A DNA stretch of 64,000 nucleotides from DATCHW01 sp036508135 (GCA_036508135.1 DATCHW010000259.1:124001-188000), one strand, 5' to 3'; positions 41,922 through 51,629 are shown, numbered from the stretch's first letter. The notes: generated by a model from the sequence alone, not told the origin. A program made the numbers and translations.

Positions 41922-42776
41922 TCAAAGTAATTTTGATTTAATTTCATTATACCTCTCAATGTTTTGACCTTTTGTGGAATCAGAATTTATTTTTAATTCG
42001 ATAAGTTGCTTTTTAACGTTATCAATTCTATCCTGAGGTAAAGGATGCGTGGATAGTAACCTATCGAGTCCTCCCGGTGTAGTTCCTGCAATTTTTTGTT
42101 CATTTACTATTTTATTAAAGAATAATTTGATAGCACCCGGGTAATAATCTGTAGTCATCAAATATCGTATGGAATAATTATCAGCTTCTTCTTCGTCTGA
42201 CCGGCTATTTGCAAGAAACCCGATACCTACAAAAAGATTTGCCGCAATTTCAGCGAATGCGTTAGGGTTATTTCCTAATAATAATGAAAGAACAAAACTA
42301 ACACCGTAATATGAAGTTAATCGTTGAGTCATATGTCTCCTTTCAGCATGTGCTATTTCATGTGCCATGATTCCAGCTAATGTAGCTTCGTTATCAATAA
42401 ATTTCATCAGACCCGTGTAAACATAAATAAATCCACCGGGTGTGGAAAAAGCATTTACTATGGTATCATTAATTACTTGGAAATTATAAGGAAAAATATT
42501 TTTATATTGTATCAATGTAGAATTATTAATAATGTATTTGCCTAAATTACTTACATAAGAAGTTACAGCTTCATTACCCTGAAGCATAGGATATTCTCTC
42601 GGATTTGCTTTTATTTCCTGGTCGAGCTGCTGACCGAGATCAACATCTTCTTTAGTCGAAAATAAATTAGCACCACAGCTATATAGCAAAGATAATGAGA
42701 CACTTAACAATATCAGAAATATTGCTGTTAACTTTTGTTTGTTAACCCTAAGTTGAAATTTTATATAATTTTTCAT
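41922..42776 (-). CDS. M48 family metalloprotease, lipoprotein
   Basis: About 284 residues from the ATG at 42776; a TTG at 42824 and an ATG at 42806 lie upstream, but this start gives a compact lipoprotein signal ending in LLYSC. The zinc motif HEIAH is in GIMAHEIAHAERRHMT, followed by a glutamate in NSRSDEEEADNYS. Gly-rich VINDTIVNAFSTPGGFIYVY precedes it. This is the Loi/BepA-like periplasmic protease group that maintains outer-membrane proteins. It is co-transcribed with the secreted protein at 41383. Confidence 0.9.
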   Translation of the reverse strand: MKNYIKFQLRVNKQKLTAIFLILLSVSLSLLYSCGANLFSTKEDVDLGQQLDQEIKANPREYPMLQGNEAVTSYVSNLGKYIINNSTLIQYKNIFPYNFQVINDTIVNAFSTPGGFIYVYTGLMKFIDNEATLAGIMAHEIAHAERRHMTQRLTSYYGVSFVLSLLLGNNPNAFAEIAANLFVGIGFLANSRSDEEEADNYSIRYLMTTDYYPGAIKLFFNKIVNEQKIAGTTPGGLDRLLSTHPLPQDRIDNVKKQLIELKINSDSTKGQNIERYNEIKSKLL

Positions 42777-42995
42777 TTTAAATGTATTTTTTAAAAATTT
42801 ATGCATTTTTTTTATTTTAAACAATATATATATGAAAATGTTCCTATAAATATCAATGTTCCAAACCTCAATTAATCAATCGCAATTGCTCTTTTATCTG
42901 CATAGTAACAAATTGAAAAATTTATTCTGAATTATTATAAAATTTTGAATTGATGATATTTTTTTAAAATTGTAAATTATAAGATTAAATATTTT

Positions 42996-43952
42996 ATGTT
43001 GAATCCAGATAAAGAATTATTAGTAATTGCTTTAGGCGGGAACGCATTATTAGGTCCAAAAAGCAAAGGTACAATCGAAGAAAAAGAAGAATCGACGGAT
43101 TTTACCGCTGAGAAAATGTATCCTGTTATCAAAGAGAATTATCATCTTGTTATAACGCACGGGAATGGTCCTCAGGTTGGAAATTTACTAATTCAAAATG
43201 ATATAGCTGCTCACAAGACACCTCCAATGCCTCTTGATGTATGTGTAGCGGAAACTCAGGGGGAAATAGGATATATACTTCAAAAGTCGATTCAAAATAT
43301 TTTATCAAAGCATAAATTCAGTAAAAGCATCGTTACTCTCTTAACTCAGGTCATAGTAGATAAGAATGATCTTGCATTTGAAAGCCCGTCAAAACCCGTT
43401 GGACCCTATTATTCTGCAGAACAAACTAAAGAAATATTAAAAGAAAAAGACTGGAAATTTAAAGAAGATCCAGGTGGAAGAGGATATAGAAGAGTAGTGG
43501 CATCGCCAAAACCTATAAAAATAATGGAAACAAAAGCAATTTCCGAAATGCTTGCGAATGATAACATCGTAATAGCAGTCGGCGGCGGAGGTATTCCTGT
43601 TTATTTCGATAAGGATGAAAAAATTCAGGGTGTCGAAGCTGTAATTGACAAGGACTTTGCATCTTCACAGTTAGCCATAGATCTAAAAGCTGATAAATTT
43701 ATTATTCTTACTAATGTAGAATTCTGCAGTCTTAATTATAAAAAAGAGAACGAGATTGTTATAAAAGAGATGAACCTGGATGAAGCTATGACTTATTTAG
43801 ATCAGGGACACTTCTCTTCAGGAAGCATGGGTCCGAAAGTGTCCGCAGCAGTTGACTATGTGTTAGCAACAGGAAAACAAGCAATAATTTCAAATTTAGA
43901 AAATCTCGCAAATGCTGTAAAAGGAATTTCAGGAACAATAATACATCAATAA
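42996..43952 (+). CDS. arcC: Carbamate kinase
   Basis: A 318-residue amino-acid kinase family enzyme that interconverts carbamoyl phosphate + ADP with carbamate + ATP. Blocks: LLVIALGGNALLGPKSKG, VITHGNGPQVGNLLIQND, DPGGRGYRRVVASPKP and IAVGGGGIPVYFD. Length is normal. It heads a three-gene plus-strand cluster with the ornithine and aspartate carbamoyltransferases. No arginine deiminase is present in the window. Confidence 0.95.
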   Translation: MLNPDKELLVIALGGNALLGPKSKGTIEEKEESTDFTAEKMYPVIKENYHLVITHGNGPQVGNLLIQNDIAAHKTPPMPLDVCVAETQGEIGYILQKSIQNILSKHKFSKSIVTLLTQVIVDKNDLAFESPSKPVGPYYSAEQTKEILKEKDWKFKEDPGGRGYRRVVASPKPIKIMETKAISEMLANDNIVIAVGGGGIPVYFDKDEKIQGVEAVIDKDFASSQLAIDLKADKFIILTNVEFCSLNYKKENEIVIKEMNLDEAMTYLDQGHFSSGSMGPKVSAAVDYVLATGKQAIISNLENLANAVKGISGTIIHQ

Positions 43953-43973
43953 TTTAAAAAATTAATTTCAAAA

Positions 43974-44897
43974 ATGAAAAAATTAAAAGGAAAAGACCTA
44001 ATATCTTTAAATCTGCTTTCTTCGGAAGAGATACAACTGATCCTTGATGAAACGGAAAAATTAAAAACGGGACCAAGAAATACCGAATATCTAAAAGGCA
44101 AAACACTTGCCATGATTTTTGAAAAATCCTCAACTAGAACAAGAGTATCTTTCGAAACAGGAATTTACCAATTAGGGGGAATGGGAATGTTTTTCTCTCC
44201 AAAAGATCTTCAAATGGGAAGAGGAGAAACAATACATGATACTGCGAAAGTATTATCAAGATACGTTGATGGAATTATGGCAAGAACATTTTCTTATCAG
44301 ACAGTGCTTGACTTGGCAAAATACGCATCAGTCCCTGTAATAAACGGTTTAACAGACTATGATCATCCTTGCCAGATATTAGCAGATTTATATACAATTT
44401 ATGAAAAACGCGGAAAACTAAAAGGATTAACATTAACATATATTGGTGATGGTAATAACGTGCTCCATTCTTTAATACAGGGGTGTGTGAAAGTAGGAAT
44501 GAATATATTTTATGCATCACCCGAGGGATATAAACCATTACAAAGTGTAATAGACGAAGCATTAGAAGTGGCAAAAGTGACAGGTTCAACAATAAAACAA
44601 TTCAATAGTGCAGCGGAAGCAGTGAAAGATACCGATGTTATTTATACAGATGTATGGGTAAGCATGGGACAGGAAAGCGATGAAGCAAAAAAATTAAAGG
44701 ATTTAAAAGAGTTTCAATTAAATTCCGAGTTAATGAAAAAGGCGAAATCTGATGTACTGGTAATGCACTGTTTACCTGCACACAGAGGACAGGAAATTAC
44801 TGATGATGTAGTAGATGGACCGAATTCAATAGTTTTCGATGAAGCAGAAAACAGATTACACGCTCAAAAAGCAGTTATGAAATTATTAATGAGTTAA
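43974..44897 (+). CDS. argF: Ornithine carbamoyltransferase
   Basis: A 307-residue enzyme joining ornithine and carbamoyl phosphate to citrulline, or the reverse in catabolism. The carbamoyl-phosphate loop is EKSSTRTRVSFETG; YDHPCQILADLYTIYE and VMHCLPAHRGQEI give the ornithine-type HPCQ and HCLPAHRG motifs. It lies 21 bases after carbamate kinase and 4 bases before the aspartate carbamoyltransferase. Whether it works with arcC in catabolism (arcB) or in synthesis (argF) cannot be read from the sequence. Confidence 0.95.
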   Translation: MKKLKGKDLISLNLLSSEEIQLILDETEKLKTGPRNTEYLKGKTLAMIFEKSSTRTRVSFETGIYQLGGMGMFFSPKDLQMGRGETIHDTAKVLSRYVDGIMARTFSYQTVLDLAKYASVPVINGLTDYDHPCQILADLYTIYEKRGKLKGLTLTYIGDGNNVLHSLIQGCVKVGMNIFYASPEGYKPLQSVIDEALEVAKVTGSTIKQFNSAAEAVKDTDVIYTDVWVSMGQESDEAKKLKDLKEFQLNSELMKKAKSDVLVMHCLPAHRGQEITDDVVDGPNSIVFDEAENRLHAQKAVMKLLMS

Positions 44898-44901
44898 TAT
44901 T

Positions 44902-45984
44902 ATGGCAAAAAAAATTAAACCGGAAGACTTAAAAAAATTAAATTGGAGTGAGTTTTACAATACTCCAATGAATGATAAACTGAAATATTTTGAAAAAGAC
45001 GGAAGGCTTTTTGACTGTTTATTCTCTCAACAGTTCAGGAAAGATTTACTTGAGCATTTATTCGCAACAGCAAGTAAAATAAGGTCTATAGCAAAGAATA
45101 AAGAAGGTCTCGACTGGCTTCAGACGCTTCTTTCACACAAAAGAGCAATGCTATATTTTGTTCAGCCTTCCACAAGAACTTTTGTTTCATTTCAGAGCGC
45201 TTGTTATATCTTAGGAATGAAAGTGAGTGAAATCAGGTCAACTTCGACTTCATCTGAGTTGAAAGGTGAATCACCTGAAGATACAATAAGAACTTTTAGT
45301 TCATATGCTGATCTAATAATCATGCGTCATTTTGAAGAAGGCATCGCAGAAAAATCTGCCTGGATGTTGAATAAAATTAACCGTCCGATACCTGTTATAA
45401 ACGGCGGATCAGGAAAAGATCAACACCCTACACAAGCTTTACTTGATTTATATACACTGAACTGGGCATTTAATGATAAAGGCGGTATAGACAATAAGAC
45501 TATATTAATGTCAGGCGATTTAAAAAGAGGTCGTACTGTAAGATCACTCACATATCTTTTAAAAAATTATAAGAATGTCAAACTGATATATGTATCACCG
45601 GATTACCTGAGAATAGGTGATGATATTAAAAAGTTTTTAGCAAAGCATAAAATGTCTTATAAAGAAACTGATAATCTTGATGCCGCTTTGAAAAGTGCCG
45701 ATGCTGTTTATATAACAAGAATTCAAGATGAATATGATATTAATAATGAATCAAAAAATATTGATTATTCAAAATTCCATTTAGGTAAAAAGCATTTGGG
45801 ACTTATGAAGAAGCAGGCAATTATTATGCATCCTCTGCCGAGAAGAAAAGAAATATCTGTAGAAATTGATACCGACCCAAGAGCTATGTACTGGAGGCAG
45901 GAACGAAACGGAATGTGGATAAGAACCGCATTAATTGCATATATGTTCGGAATAGATCAATCAATTTTAAATTATAAGGGCTAA
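44902..45984 (+). CDS. pyrB: Aspartate carbamoyltransferase family protein
   Basis: A 360-residue carbamoyltransferase, longer than the usual ~310. FVQPSTRTFVSFQ at 86-98 keeps STRT but has F94 where Arg is normal. Lys121 in SSELKGES, MRH at 141-143, DQHPTQALLDLYT at 173-185, and MHPLPRRKEI near the C-terminus are aspartate-type. The reaction is the first committed step of pyrimidine synthesis. It shares an operon with carbamate kinase and ornithine carbamoyltransferase, unusual company for pyrB. A related carbamoyltransferase with another acceptor is possible. Confidence 0.8.
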   Translation: MAKKIKPEDLKKLNWSEFYNTPMNDKLKYFEKDGRLFDCLFSQQFRKDLLEHLFATASKIRSIAKNKEGLDWLQTLLSHKRAMLYFVQPSTRTFVSFQSACYILGMKVSEIRSTSTSSELKGESPEDTIRTFSSYADLIIMRHFEEGIAEKSAWMLNKINRPIPVINGGSGKDQHPTQALLDLYTLNWAFNDKGGIDNKTILMSGDLKRGRTVRSLTYLLKNYKNVKLIYVSPDYLRIGDDIKKFLAKHKMSYKETDNLDAALKSADAVYITRIQDEYDINNESKNIDYSKFHLGKKHLGLMKKQAIIMHPLPRRKEISVEIDTDPRAMYWRQERNGMWIRTALIAYMFGIDQSILNYKG

Positions 45985-46007
45985 AGAATCTCAGATAATA
46001 TTTTTTT

Positions 46008-46042
46008 AAAGCTGCTCCTGTAAAACAAGAGCAGCTTTTTTT
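46008..46042. terminator. Strong bidirectional hairpin terminator
   Basis: AAAGCTGCTC (46008-46017), an 11-base loop, and GAGCAGCTTT (46029-46038) make a perfect 10-bp stem followed by a T-run on the plus strand. A's upstream give a T-run for the minus strand. It separates the convergent carbamoyltransferase operon and ssb. Confidence 0.9.
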
Positions 46043-46047
46043 AAATA

Positions 46048-46470
46048 TTAAAATGGAAGATCATCATCATTGTTTTGTGATGTATCAGTTGCAGATGATG
46101 AACCTGCTGTAGTGTTTTCATCAGATTTATCAGGGCTTTCCCTTCTGTCGATTGGAACTACATCGGTGGCAATAATGCTGATACTTTTTCTTTTTACATT
46201 ATCTTTTTCATATTCGTCGTATTGAATTCTGCCTTCAATATAAGCTTTACCCCCTTTTTTCAATATTTGAGAGCAGCTTTCAGCAAGTTTCCCAAATGTT
46301 ACGATACTGTGCCAATCTGTTTGATTTTTCCAGTTCCCATCTTTGTCTTTGATACCGTAATTTGTAGCCAATGAAAATCTGCAATATGCGGTTCCCGTAC
46401 CGGAATAAGCAAGTTCAGGATCTTTTCCGAGATTTCCCAATAGTATTACTTTGTTTACACTGTATGCCAT
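46048..46470 (-). CDS. ssb: Single-stranded DNA-binding protein
   Basis: A 140-residue protein with an OB fold at 1-105 (NKVILLGNLGKDPELAYSGT, then TDWHSIVTFGKLAE and IEGRIQYDEYE), a Ser/Thr/Asp-rich linker, and the acidic tip DDDLPF that docks repair and replication partners. All usual features are present. It is the last gene of the minus-strand run and lies ten bases after the propeller gene. Confidence 0.96.
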   Translation of the reverse strand: MAYSVNKVILLGNLGKDPELAYSGTGTAYCRFSLATNYGIKDKDGNWKNQTDWHSIVTFGKLAESCSQILKKGGKAYIEGRIQYDEYEKDNVKRKSISIIATDVVPIDRRESPDKSDENTTAGSSSATDTSQNNDDDLPF

Positions 46471-46479
46471 ATTATTAAT

Positions 46480-47334
46480 TTAAAATTTATAAAAGTTAAT
46501 TTTACTTTTCTCTAAAATAAGAAATTTTTCTGTGTCAAAAACGAGAAAATCTCTTACCTCTTCAGGATTATTATTTAACATTATTTCTATTTTTCCAATG
46601 TAAGCTTGCTTTTTAATATCATATACAATTATTTCCATTTCTGAATTTAATAAAAACAAGTTGTCTTTGTAAATAGAAAATGACAATAAGGAATCATATT
46701 TAATTGATTTTACAAAGTTCCCGAAATTATCATATTTCATAACCGAATTCCTGCCTTTGTCCTGGACGTAAATTGAATTGTAGCTATCTTTTAAAATTTT
46801 TCCCGGTTTTGATAATGAACCCTCAACTTCCTGAAAACCGGCGAAAGACAAGATGGGGGCTGAACCATTAATAAACTTTACAATCCTGGAATTATCTCCA
46901 TCAATAACATATAAATCAGCAGAATTCAAAATAACACTTGAAATAGGTCTATTGAATTTAAGATTATTATCAAAAGTTTCAGTATTAGTGTATAAAGATG
47001 ATACATAACTGAGGTTTAAATCGAATCGTTGGATTCTAAAATTCTTTCCATCACATAAATAAATATCAAGACCTGAAGAACCATCTATAAAAGTAGGAGT
47101 ATCAAATTCACCGTTTAGCCACCCTTTTTTTCCGATTTTTTTTTGAAAACTTAAATCACCTGATAGTTTAACTATTTCATTAGTTTCATTATCGAGCACA
47201 TAAACATTACCTTTTCCATCTATTGTCATCGATACAGCATTTACAAACTTTACCTGAGCAGAAATATCAACGGATATGCTTATTATTGTAAATAGAATTA
47301 ATACGAAGAAAATATATAATTTATAAATCAACAT
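46480..47334 (-). CDS. Secreted NHL/beta-propeller protein
   Basis: A 284-residue protein with a signal peptide (about 1-26, IISISVDISAQ). Repeats of the NHL type follow: AVSMTIDGKGNVYVLDNETN, EIVKLSG, then IDGDNSRIVKFING and NSIYVQDKGRNSVMKYD. They suggest a six-bladed propeller in the periplasm or outside. It overlaps the preceding outer-membrane protein gene by 14 bases. The ligand is unknown. Confidence 0.75.
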   Translation of the reverse strand: MLIYKLYIFFVLILFTIISISVDISAQVKFVNAVSMTIDGKGNVYVLDNETNEIVKLSGDLSFQKKIGKKGWLNGEFDTPTFIDGSSGLDIYLCDGKNFRIQRFDLNLSYVSSLYTNTETFDNNLKFNRPISSVILNSADLYVIDGDNSRIVKFINGSAPILSFAGFQEVEGSLSKPGKILKDSYNSIYVQDKGRNSVMKYDNFGNFVKSIKYDSLLSFSIYKDNLFLLNSEMEIIVYDIKKQAYIGKIEIMLNNNPEEVRDFLVFDTEKFLILEKSKINFYKF

Positions 47335-48172
47335 TGAAACCTATTGCTTTATAATTTAAGAAATCGTTGAAATACTGGCCTTTATAATCTTTACCGTTAT
47401 AATAATTAAAAGAAATACTGAATCCCTTTGAATTTTGTTTTCCTAATCTTATTCCTGATTCCAGATTTTCATTGAAATAATTTTCACTTCTGATAGTCTG
47501 ATACTTTATATCATTTGAGAAATAAACACTTAAAAAGGAATTTATAAAATATTTAAATTCGAAACCATACTGTAAAGAAATTAATCCAAAATCATCAGGG
47601 ATTGAATGAAAAAGAATATTAACAGAAAAAACATTTTTTATATTGAATCCTTTTGATAAGTAATAATCATATCCGGCAGATAAATCTAAAAACTCCCTGC
47701 TGTAAACAAAAGGTGTAAAGATTGTATCATTTCCGATATACTTATGACCGTCTTCGAGATGTGCAGATATATGAGAAATTCTTAATCTGCCTATGAAATA
47801 GTTCGATGAAATATTTTTTTTATAATTAATATTGAATCCAAAAAAATAATCAATTGCATCTACGGGAAATTTAAAATTAGATTCGGTCCGAAGATTGGAA
47901 TAAGTAAAAAAATCTGCTCCTAAAGAGAAGTATTGTTTTTTGATTTGCCATTTTAAGATATCAGCAGAGATTCCGATATTGAGCAGCAGATTATTTTTCC
48001 CGACATCTTTAATCACCCCATTTCTGGCTTCGATAACGCTTGCTTTAACCGGTTCAAACAAATTTGATGCCGGCAGAAAATCAATGTTTCCTTTATCTGA
48101 ATATACAATATCCTGAGCGTTAGAAATATTTATAATCGAGATAAAGGATAAGATTATTATTAATATTTTCAA
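47321..48172 (-). CDS. Outer-membrane beta-barrel-like protein (DUF1207-like)
   Basis: A 283-residue protein with a signal peptide (about 1-19). The opening of the mature chain, IDFLPASNLFEPVKASVIEA, and the alternating aromatic strands that follow fit the DUF1207 group of envelope proteins. The final residue pattern GFNVDL ends on alternating hydrophobics as in outer-membrane barrels. It sits between nuoN and the propeller gene, so it may work with the latter. The family call is tentative. Confidence 0.6.
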   Translation of the reverse strand: MKILIIILSFISIINISNAQDIVYSDKGNIDFLPASNLFEPVKASVIEARNGVIKDVGKNNLLLNIGISADILKWQIKKQYFSLGADFFTYSNLRTESNFKFPVDAIDYFFGFNINYKKNISSNYFIGRLRISHISAHLEDGHKYIGNDTIFTPFVYSREFLDLSAGYDYYLSKGFNIKNVFSVNILFHSIPDDFGLISLQYGFEFKYFINSFLSVYFSNDIKYQTIRSENYFNENLESGIRLGKQNSKGFSISFNYYNGKDYKGQYFNDFLNYKAIGFNVDL

Positions 48173-48186
48173 ATAAAGATTAACTT

Positions 48187-49620
48187 TTATTTTAGTTTAA
48201 AAAGAGTAAAAAACAACTGAGGTAATAATCCAAAAACAATTGTTCCTGCAAAGGAAATAATTATTGATAATCTGCTTCCCCAAGCAGTAACAGGGTTATT
48301 CTCTTCAAATGTTGTTTCTGAATCAGTGAACCACATATATACAACAACTCTGAGATAATAATAAACGGATATAAGACTGAACAATATTGCAAGAACTGAA
48401 AGCCATATAAGATTAGATTTTATAGCTGCATAGAATAAATAATATTTACCCCAAAAGCCTGCAAAAGGTGGAATTCCGGCGAGTGAAAACAAAAATACAG
48501 TCAGCATAGCTGCGAGAAAAGGATTTTTTTTCGCCAAGCCTTTATAATCAGCTATATTTACCATACTAAAATCTCTGTTATCCGAATTAAATTTCTCAAT
48601 TACCGATACTAAGATGAAAGCACCAAGCTGCATAAAAACATATGACAGTAGATAAAACATTATCCCTTTTAAAGCGAGTTCGTTAACAGCAGCAAGACCT
48701 ACCATTAAATAACCTGCACTTGCAATTGATGAAAAAGCAAGAAGCCTCTTTATATTGGTCTGGGCAATTGCGATGACATTTCCGAAAAGCATAGTGAGAA
48801 GTGCAAGAATGGAAAAAATAAACTGGAACTTGCTAAAACTCGGTTGAAGAAGTATTATTGGAGCGATAGTCCCCAAAGCAGCGATCTTACCCGAAGTGGA
48901 TAACAAACCGGAAATTGTAGTAGGAGATCCTTCGTAAACATCAGGAATCCACATCTGAAAAGGAAATATACCAATCTTAAAAAAGAAACCTATCAAAATT
49001 AAGCCAAGTCCAACTATAAAAACCGGAGATTCAAAATTCTGAACATTAAGAAATATCTTTGAAATATTAGTATAACCTGTAAAACCATAAATCAAAGAAA
49101 TTCCATAAAGCAGGAATCCTGTCATAAAAGCACCAAGAAGAAAATATTTCATCGAACTTTCGTTAGATTTTGGTCTTTTTCTCATAAAACCTGCAAGTAT
49201 ATAAAAACATATTGACATCGTTTCCAAACCAAGGAAGATGATCAATAAATCATTAGCAAATATCATAGTAAGCATACCTGTAGCAGAAAATAATATTACG
49301 CTATAAAACTCAGAGAAATTTATTTCATATTTTTCAATGTAAGATTTTGAAGATAGCAATGTTAATAATACACTTATAAGAACCAAGACACAAAACACAT
49401 ATGAAGAATTATTCACTTTCAGAAACTCATTGAAAATAAATTGTTCAACATCAAGTTTAAGAAATGAGGCAGCGATAGCAGCAATCACGCAGGCAATTGA
49501 AAAATAATAAACTACATTTTGAGATTTTCTGAAAATAATTTCTATTATTATTGTTATGACCGAACCAATCGCAATAAATACCAGCGGCAGTACAAAATTA
49601 AAATCTATTAAATGTATCAT
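48187..49620 (-). CDS. nuoN: NADH-quinone oxidoreductase subunit N
   Basis: A 477-residue antiporter-like membrane subunit of complex I with about 14 helices. Key blocks: NDLLIIFLGLETMSICFYIL (with the conserved Glu), KYFLLGAFMTGFLLYGISLI (Lys in helix TM7-like), and IPDVYEGSPTTISGLLSTSGK. It helps pump protons during NADH oxidation. No other nuo gene lies in the window: upstream is a VanZ-like gene and downstream an envelope protein. This subunit is therefore separated from the rest of its complex. Confidence 0.93.
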   Translation of the reverse strand: MIHLIDFNFVLPLVFIAIGSVITIIIEIIFRKSQNVVYYFSIACVIAAIAASFLKLDVEQFIFNEFLKVNNSSYVFCVLVLISVLLTLLSSKSYIEKYEINFSEFYSVILFSATGMLTMIFANDLLIIFLGLETMSICFYILAGFMRKRPKSNESSMKYFLLGAFMTGFLLYGISLIYGFTGYTNISKIFLNVQNFESPVFIVGLGLILIGFFFKIGIFPFQMWIPDVYEGSPTTISGLLSTSGKIAALGTIAPIILLQPSFSKFQFIFSILALLTMLFGNVIAIAQTNIKRLLAFSSIASAGYLMVGLAAVNELALKGIMFYLLSYVFMQLGAFILVSVIEKFNSDNRDFSMVNIADYKGLAKKNPFLAAMLTVFLFSLAGIPPFAGFWGKYYLFYAAIKSNLIWLSVLAILFSLISVYYYLRVVVYMWFTDSETTFEENNPVTAWGSRLSIIISFAGTIVFGLLPQLFFTLFKLK

Positions 49621-49661
49621 AATTCTTAATTAGAAAACTTTTTTATAGTTATAAACAATAT

Positions 49662-50081
49662 TTAAACCGAGTTAAAAAATCTCTTTGAAAATCTAATATA
49701 AATTTCAGTTTTGGTTATCAGTAAAACAATTAAATATCCCATCAATCCACCGAATAAATCAGCGATTATATCAAAAATATCGCAAGTTCTATTCGGTACA
49801 AAATATTGATGAATTTCATCTGTAATTCCGAAAATAAAAACAAAGATTACTCCGAACAAATCAGCTAATTGACTTAATTTAACAGAAATAATTTGATTTT
49901 TTAAGGAATAAAAAAAAGAAAAATATAAAAAGAAAAAAACAAGAATGTGAATAATTTTGTCCGAAAATTGGAAATTTAATTGAGGAAGATTGTCACCGGG
50001 GATTGAAGAAGATAAAAAAATTAATAAACATAAAAATAAAGCCGGTAAATGATATTTTGTTGAAGATATATATTTGCTCAA
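49662..50081 (-). CDS. VanZ-like membrane protein
   Basis: A 139-residue protein with four membrane helices and the VanZ pattern: FSDKIIHILVFFFLYFSFFY, then FVFIFGITDEIHQYFVPNRT and CDIFDIIADLFGGLMGYL. VanZ-family proteins are found from teicoplanin resistance to many unrelated loci, and their activity is unknown. It overlaps the nnrDE gene by four bases (stop/start coupling), so it is co-transcribed. Confidence 0.85.
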   Translation of the reverse strand: MSKYISSTKYHLPALFLCLLIFLSSSIPGDNLPQLNFQFSDKIIHILVFFFLYFSFFYSLKNQIISVKLSQLADLFGVIFVFIFGITDEIHQYFVPNRTCDIFDIIADLFGGLMGYLIVLLITKTEIYIRFSKRFFNSV

Positions 50082-51628
50082 CAGAGGGATAATTTAATCT
50101 CAGGCAGCTTTCCGATTAAATCACCCGCTATTGTTGAATTTACATTATGAATACCGTATAATTCATCACCGCATCTTCCGTGAATATATACTCCTTGAAT
50201 GGCTGAAAGCAAGGAATTTTTAGATTGAGATAATAAGCTTACAATAATTCCCGATAACACATCTCCTGTGCCTATAGTTGCGAGATTTTCTTTCCCTGAA
50301 GAATTAATGAATGTATATTCACCATTTGTAACGATTGTCGGGGAATTTTTCAAAACAAGGATTACTCCATACTTTTTTGCAAAACTTTTTGAAATATTTA
50401 TAAGATCTTTTTTGATTTCGGAAATTGAAAGACCGGTTAAATTTGAAAATTCACCGTAATGAGGGGTAAGTATTATTTTGCCTTTATTTCTTTTGAGAAT
50501 GTCGAGATTATTTTTTAAAGCAAATAATGCATCAGCATCTATCACATAATTGCTTTTTATTTCTTTTAGAATTCGGATGATAAGATTTACCGTATCGTGA
50601 TTTCTTCCGATACCGGGACCAAGAAGTACTGCATCTGCCCAACTGATTTTTTCTTTAATTCTGTCAAATGCTCCGCTTGCAATCGTCTTTTCTGATGATT
50701 CGGGTAATAGGTAAGTAATAACTTCGGTTGTTTTTGCTTCGAGTATAGGATTGAGTGATTCAGGAATTCCCAAAATAACAGCTCCCGATCCAGTTCGTAA
50801 AGATGATAACGAACTAAGAAAAGCCGCTCCGGTAAATCCGGGAGAACCAGCCGCTATAAAAACTTTTCCTGAATTGTATTTATGTGCCAATGGGCTTCTC
50901 TTTGGAAGGTGACCTTTGATATCATCAAATTCAACTTCGAAAATTTTTTGAGTATTAAATTTGTCAAATTCTTTTGAATCGACTCCTATGTTAACGTCTT
51001 TGACTTCGCCGCTTTTTAATTTTCCTTCACCGAAAAGTGTTGAAATTTTCTTTGAACCCATTGAAAGTGTTACATTGGCATTAAGACACTCTGATGTATT
51101 ATAATCAAGGTCAAGTCCGCTTACCATATCAATCGAAATTATTTTTTTACGATTTGATGAATTTATATATTTGAAAATATTTTTAAGACGAGTTTCAAGC
51201 TCCCCTTTAAATCCTACTCCAAAAACAGCATCAATAAATAAATTGTCTGATGTTATTACAGCTTTTTTAAAATCCGACAAACCTGAAATTTTTTTGACTG
51301 ATAAATAATTTTCCGGATATTTTCTGATAATATTAAAATTAGTGAGTGAATCACCTTTTAATTCTTTAGGGTCAAAAAACAATAAGACATTCACAAATAG
51401 TCCTATATTTATTAGATGTCTTGCAATAACGAAACCATCTCCGGCGTTATTTCCTTTTCCTGTTAGAATATATACATTTTTAAGTGAGTTTTCCTGAGCA
51501 TACTTGAATATAAAAGAAGCAGAATTTTTTCCGGCATTTTCCATTAATATGATGGAGGGAATACCAAGCGAAGTTATTATTTTCCTTTCCGCCTCAAGTA
51601 CTTCTTTATTTGTAAATACACTTTTCAT
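50078..51628 (-). CDS. nnr: Bifunctional NAD(P)H-hydrate repair enzyme
   Basis: A 516-residue fusion of NAD(P)HX epimerase (residues ~1-215: ILMENAGKNSASFIFKYAQ, then YILTGKGNNAGDGFVIARHL and IISIDMVSGLDLDYN) and ADP-dependent dehydratase (~230-510: PKRSPLAHKYNSGKVFIAAG, SPGFTGAAFLSSLSSLRTGS, LTPHYGEFSNLTG, IGTGDVLSGIIVSLL). It repairs damaged NADH and NADPH. Both halves have their conserved blocks. It stands between rpe and the VanZ-like gene with minimal spacing. Confidence 0.93.
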   Translation of the reverse strand: MKSVFTNKEVLEAERKIITSLGIPSIILMENAGKNSASFIFKYAQENSLKNVYILTGKGNNAGDGFVIARHLINIGLFVNVLLFFDPKELKGDSLTNFNIIRKYPENYLSVKKISGLSDFKKAVITSDNLFIDAVFGVGFKGELETRLKNIFKYINSSNRKKIISIDMVSGLDLDYNTSECLNANVTLSMGSKKISTLFGEGKLKSGEVKDVNIGVDSKEFDKFNTQKIFEVEFDDIKGHLPKRSPLAHKYNSGKVFIAAGSPGFTGAAFLSSLSSLRTGSGAVILGIPESLNPILEAKTTEVITYLLPESSEKTIASGAFDRIKEKISWADAVLLGPGIGRNHDTVNLIIRILKEIKSNYVIDADALFALKNNLDILKRNKGKIILTPHYGEFSNLTGLSISEIKKDLINISKSFAKKYGVILVLKNSPTIVTNGEYTFINSSGKENLATIGTGDVLSGIIVSLLSQSKNSLLSAIQGVYIHGRCGDELYGIHNVNSTIAGDLIGKLPEIKLSLC

Positions 51629-51629
51629 T

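Noticed and set aside
44275..44592. 105-codon minus-strand frame inside the ornithine carbamoyltransferase gene
   Set aside because: It is an antisense artefact; the sense frame has complete STRTR, HPCQ and HCLPAHRG motifs.
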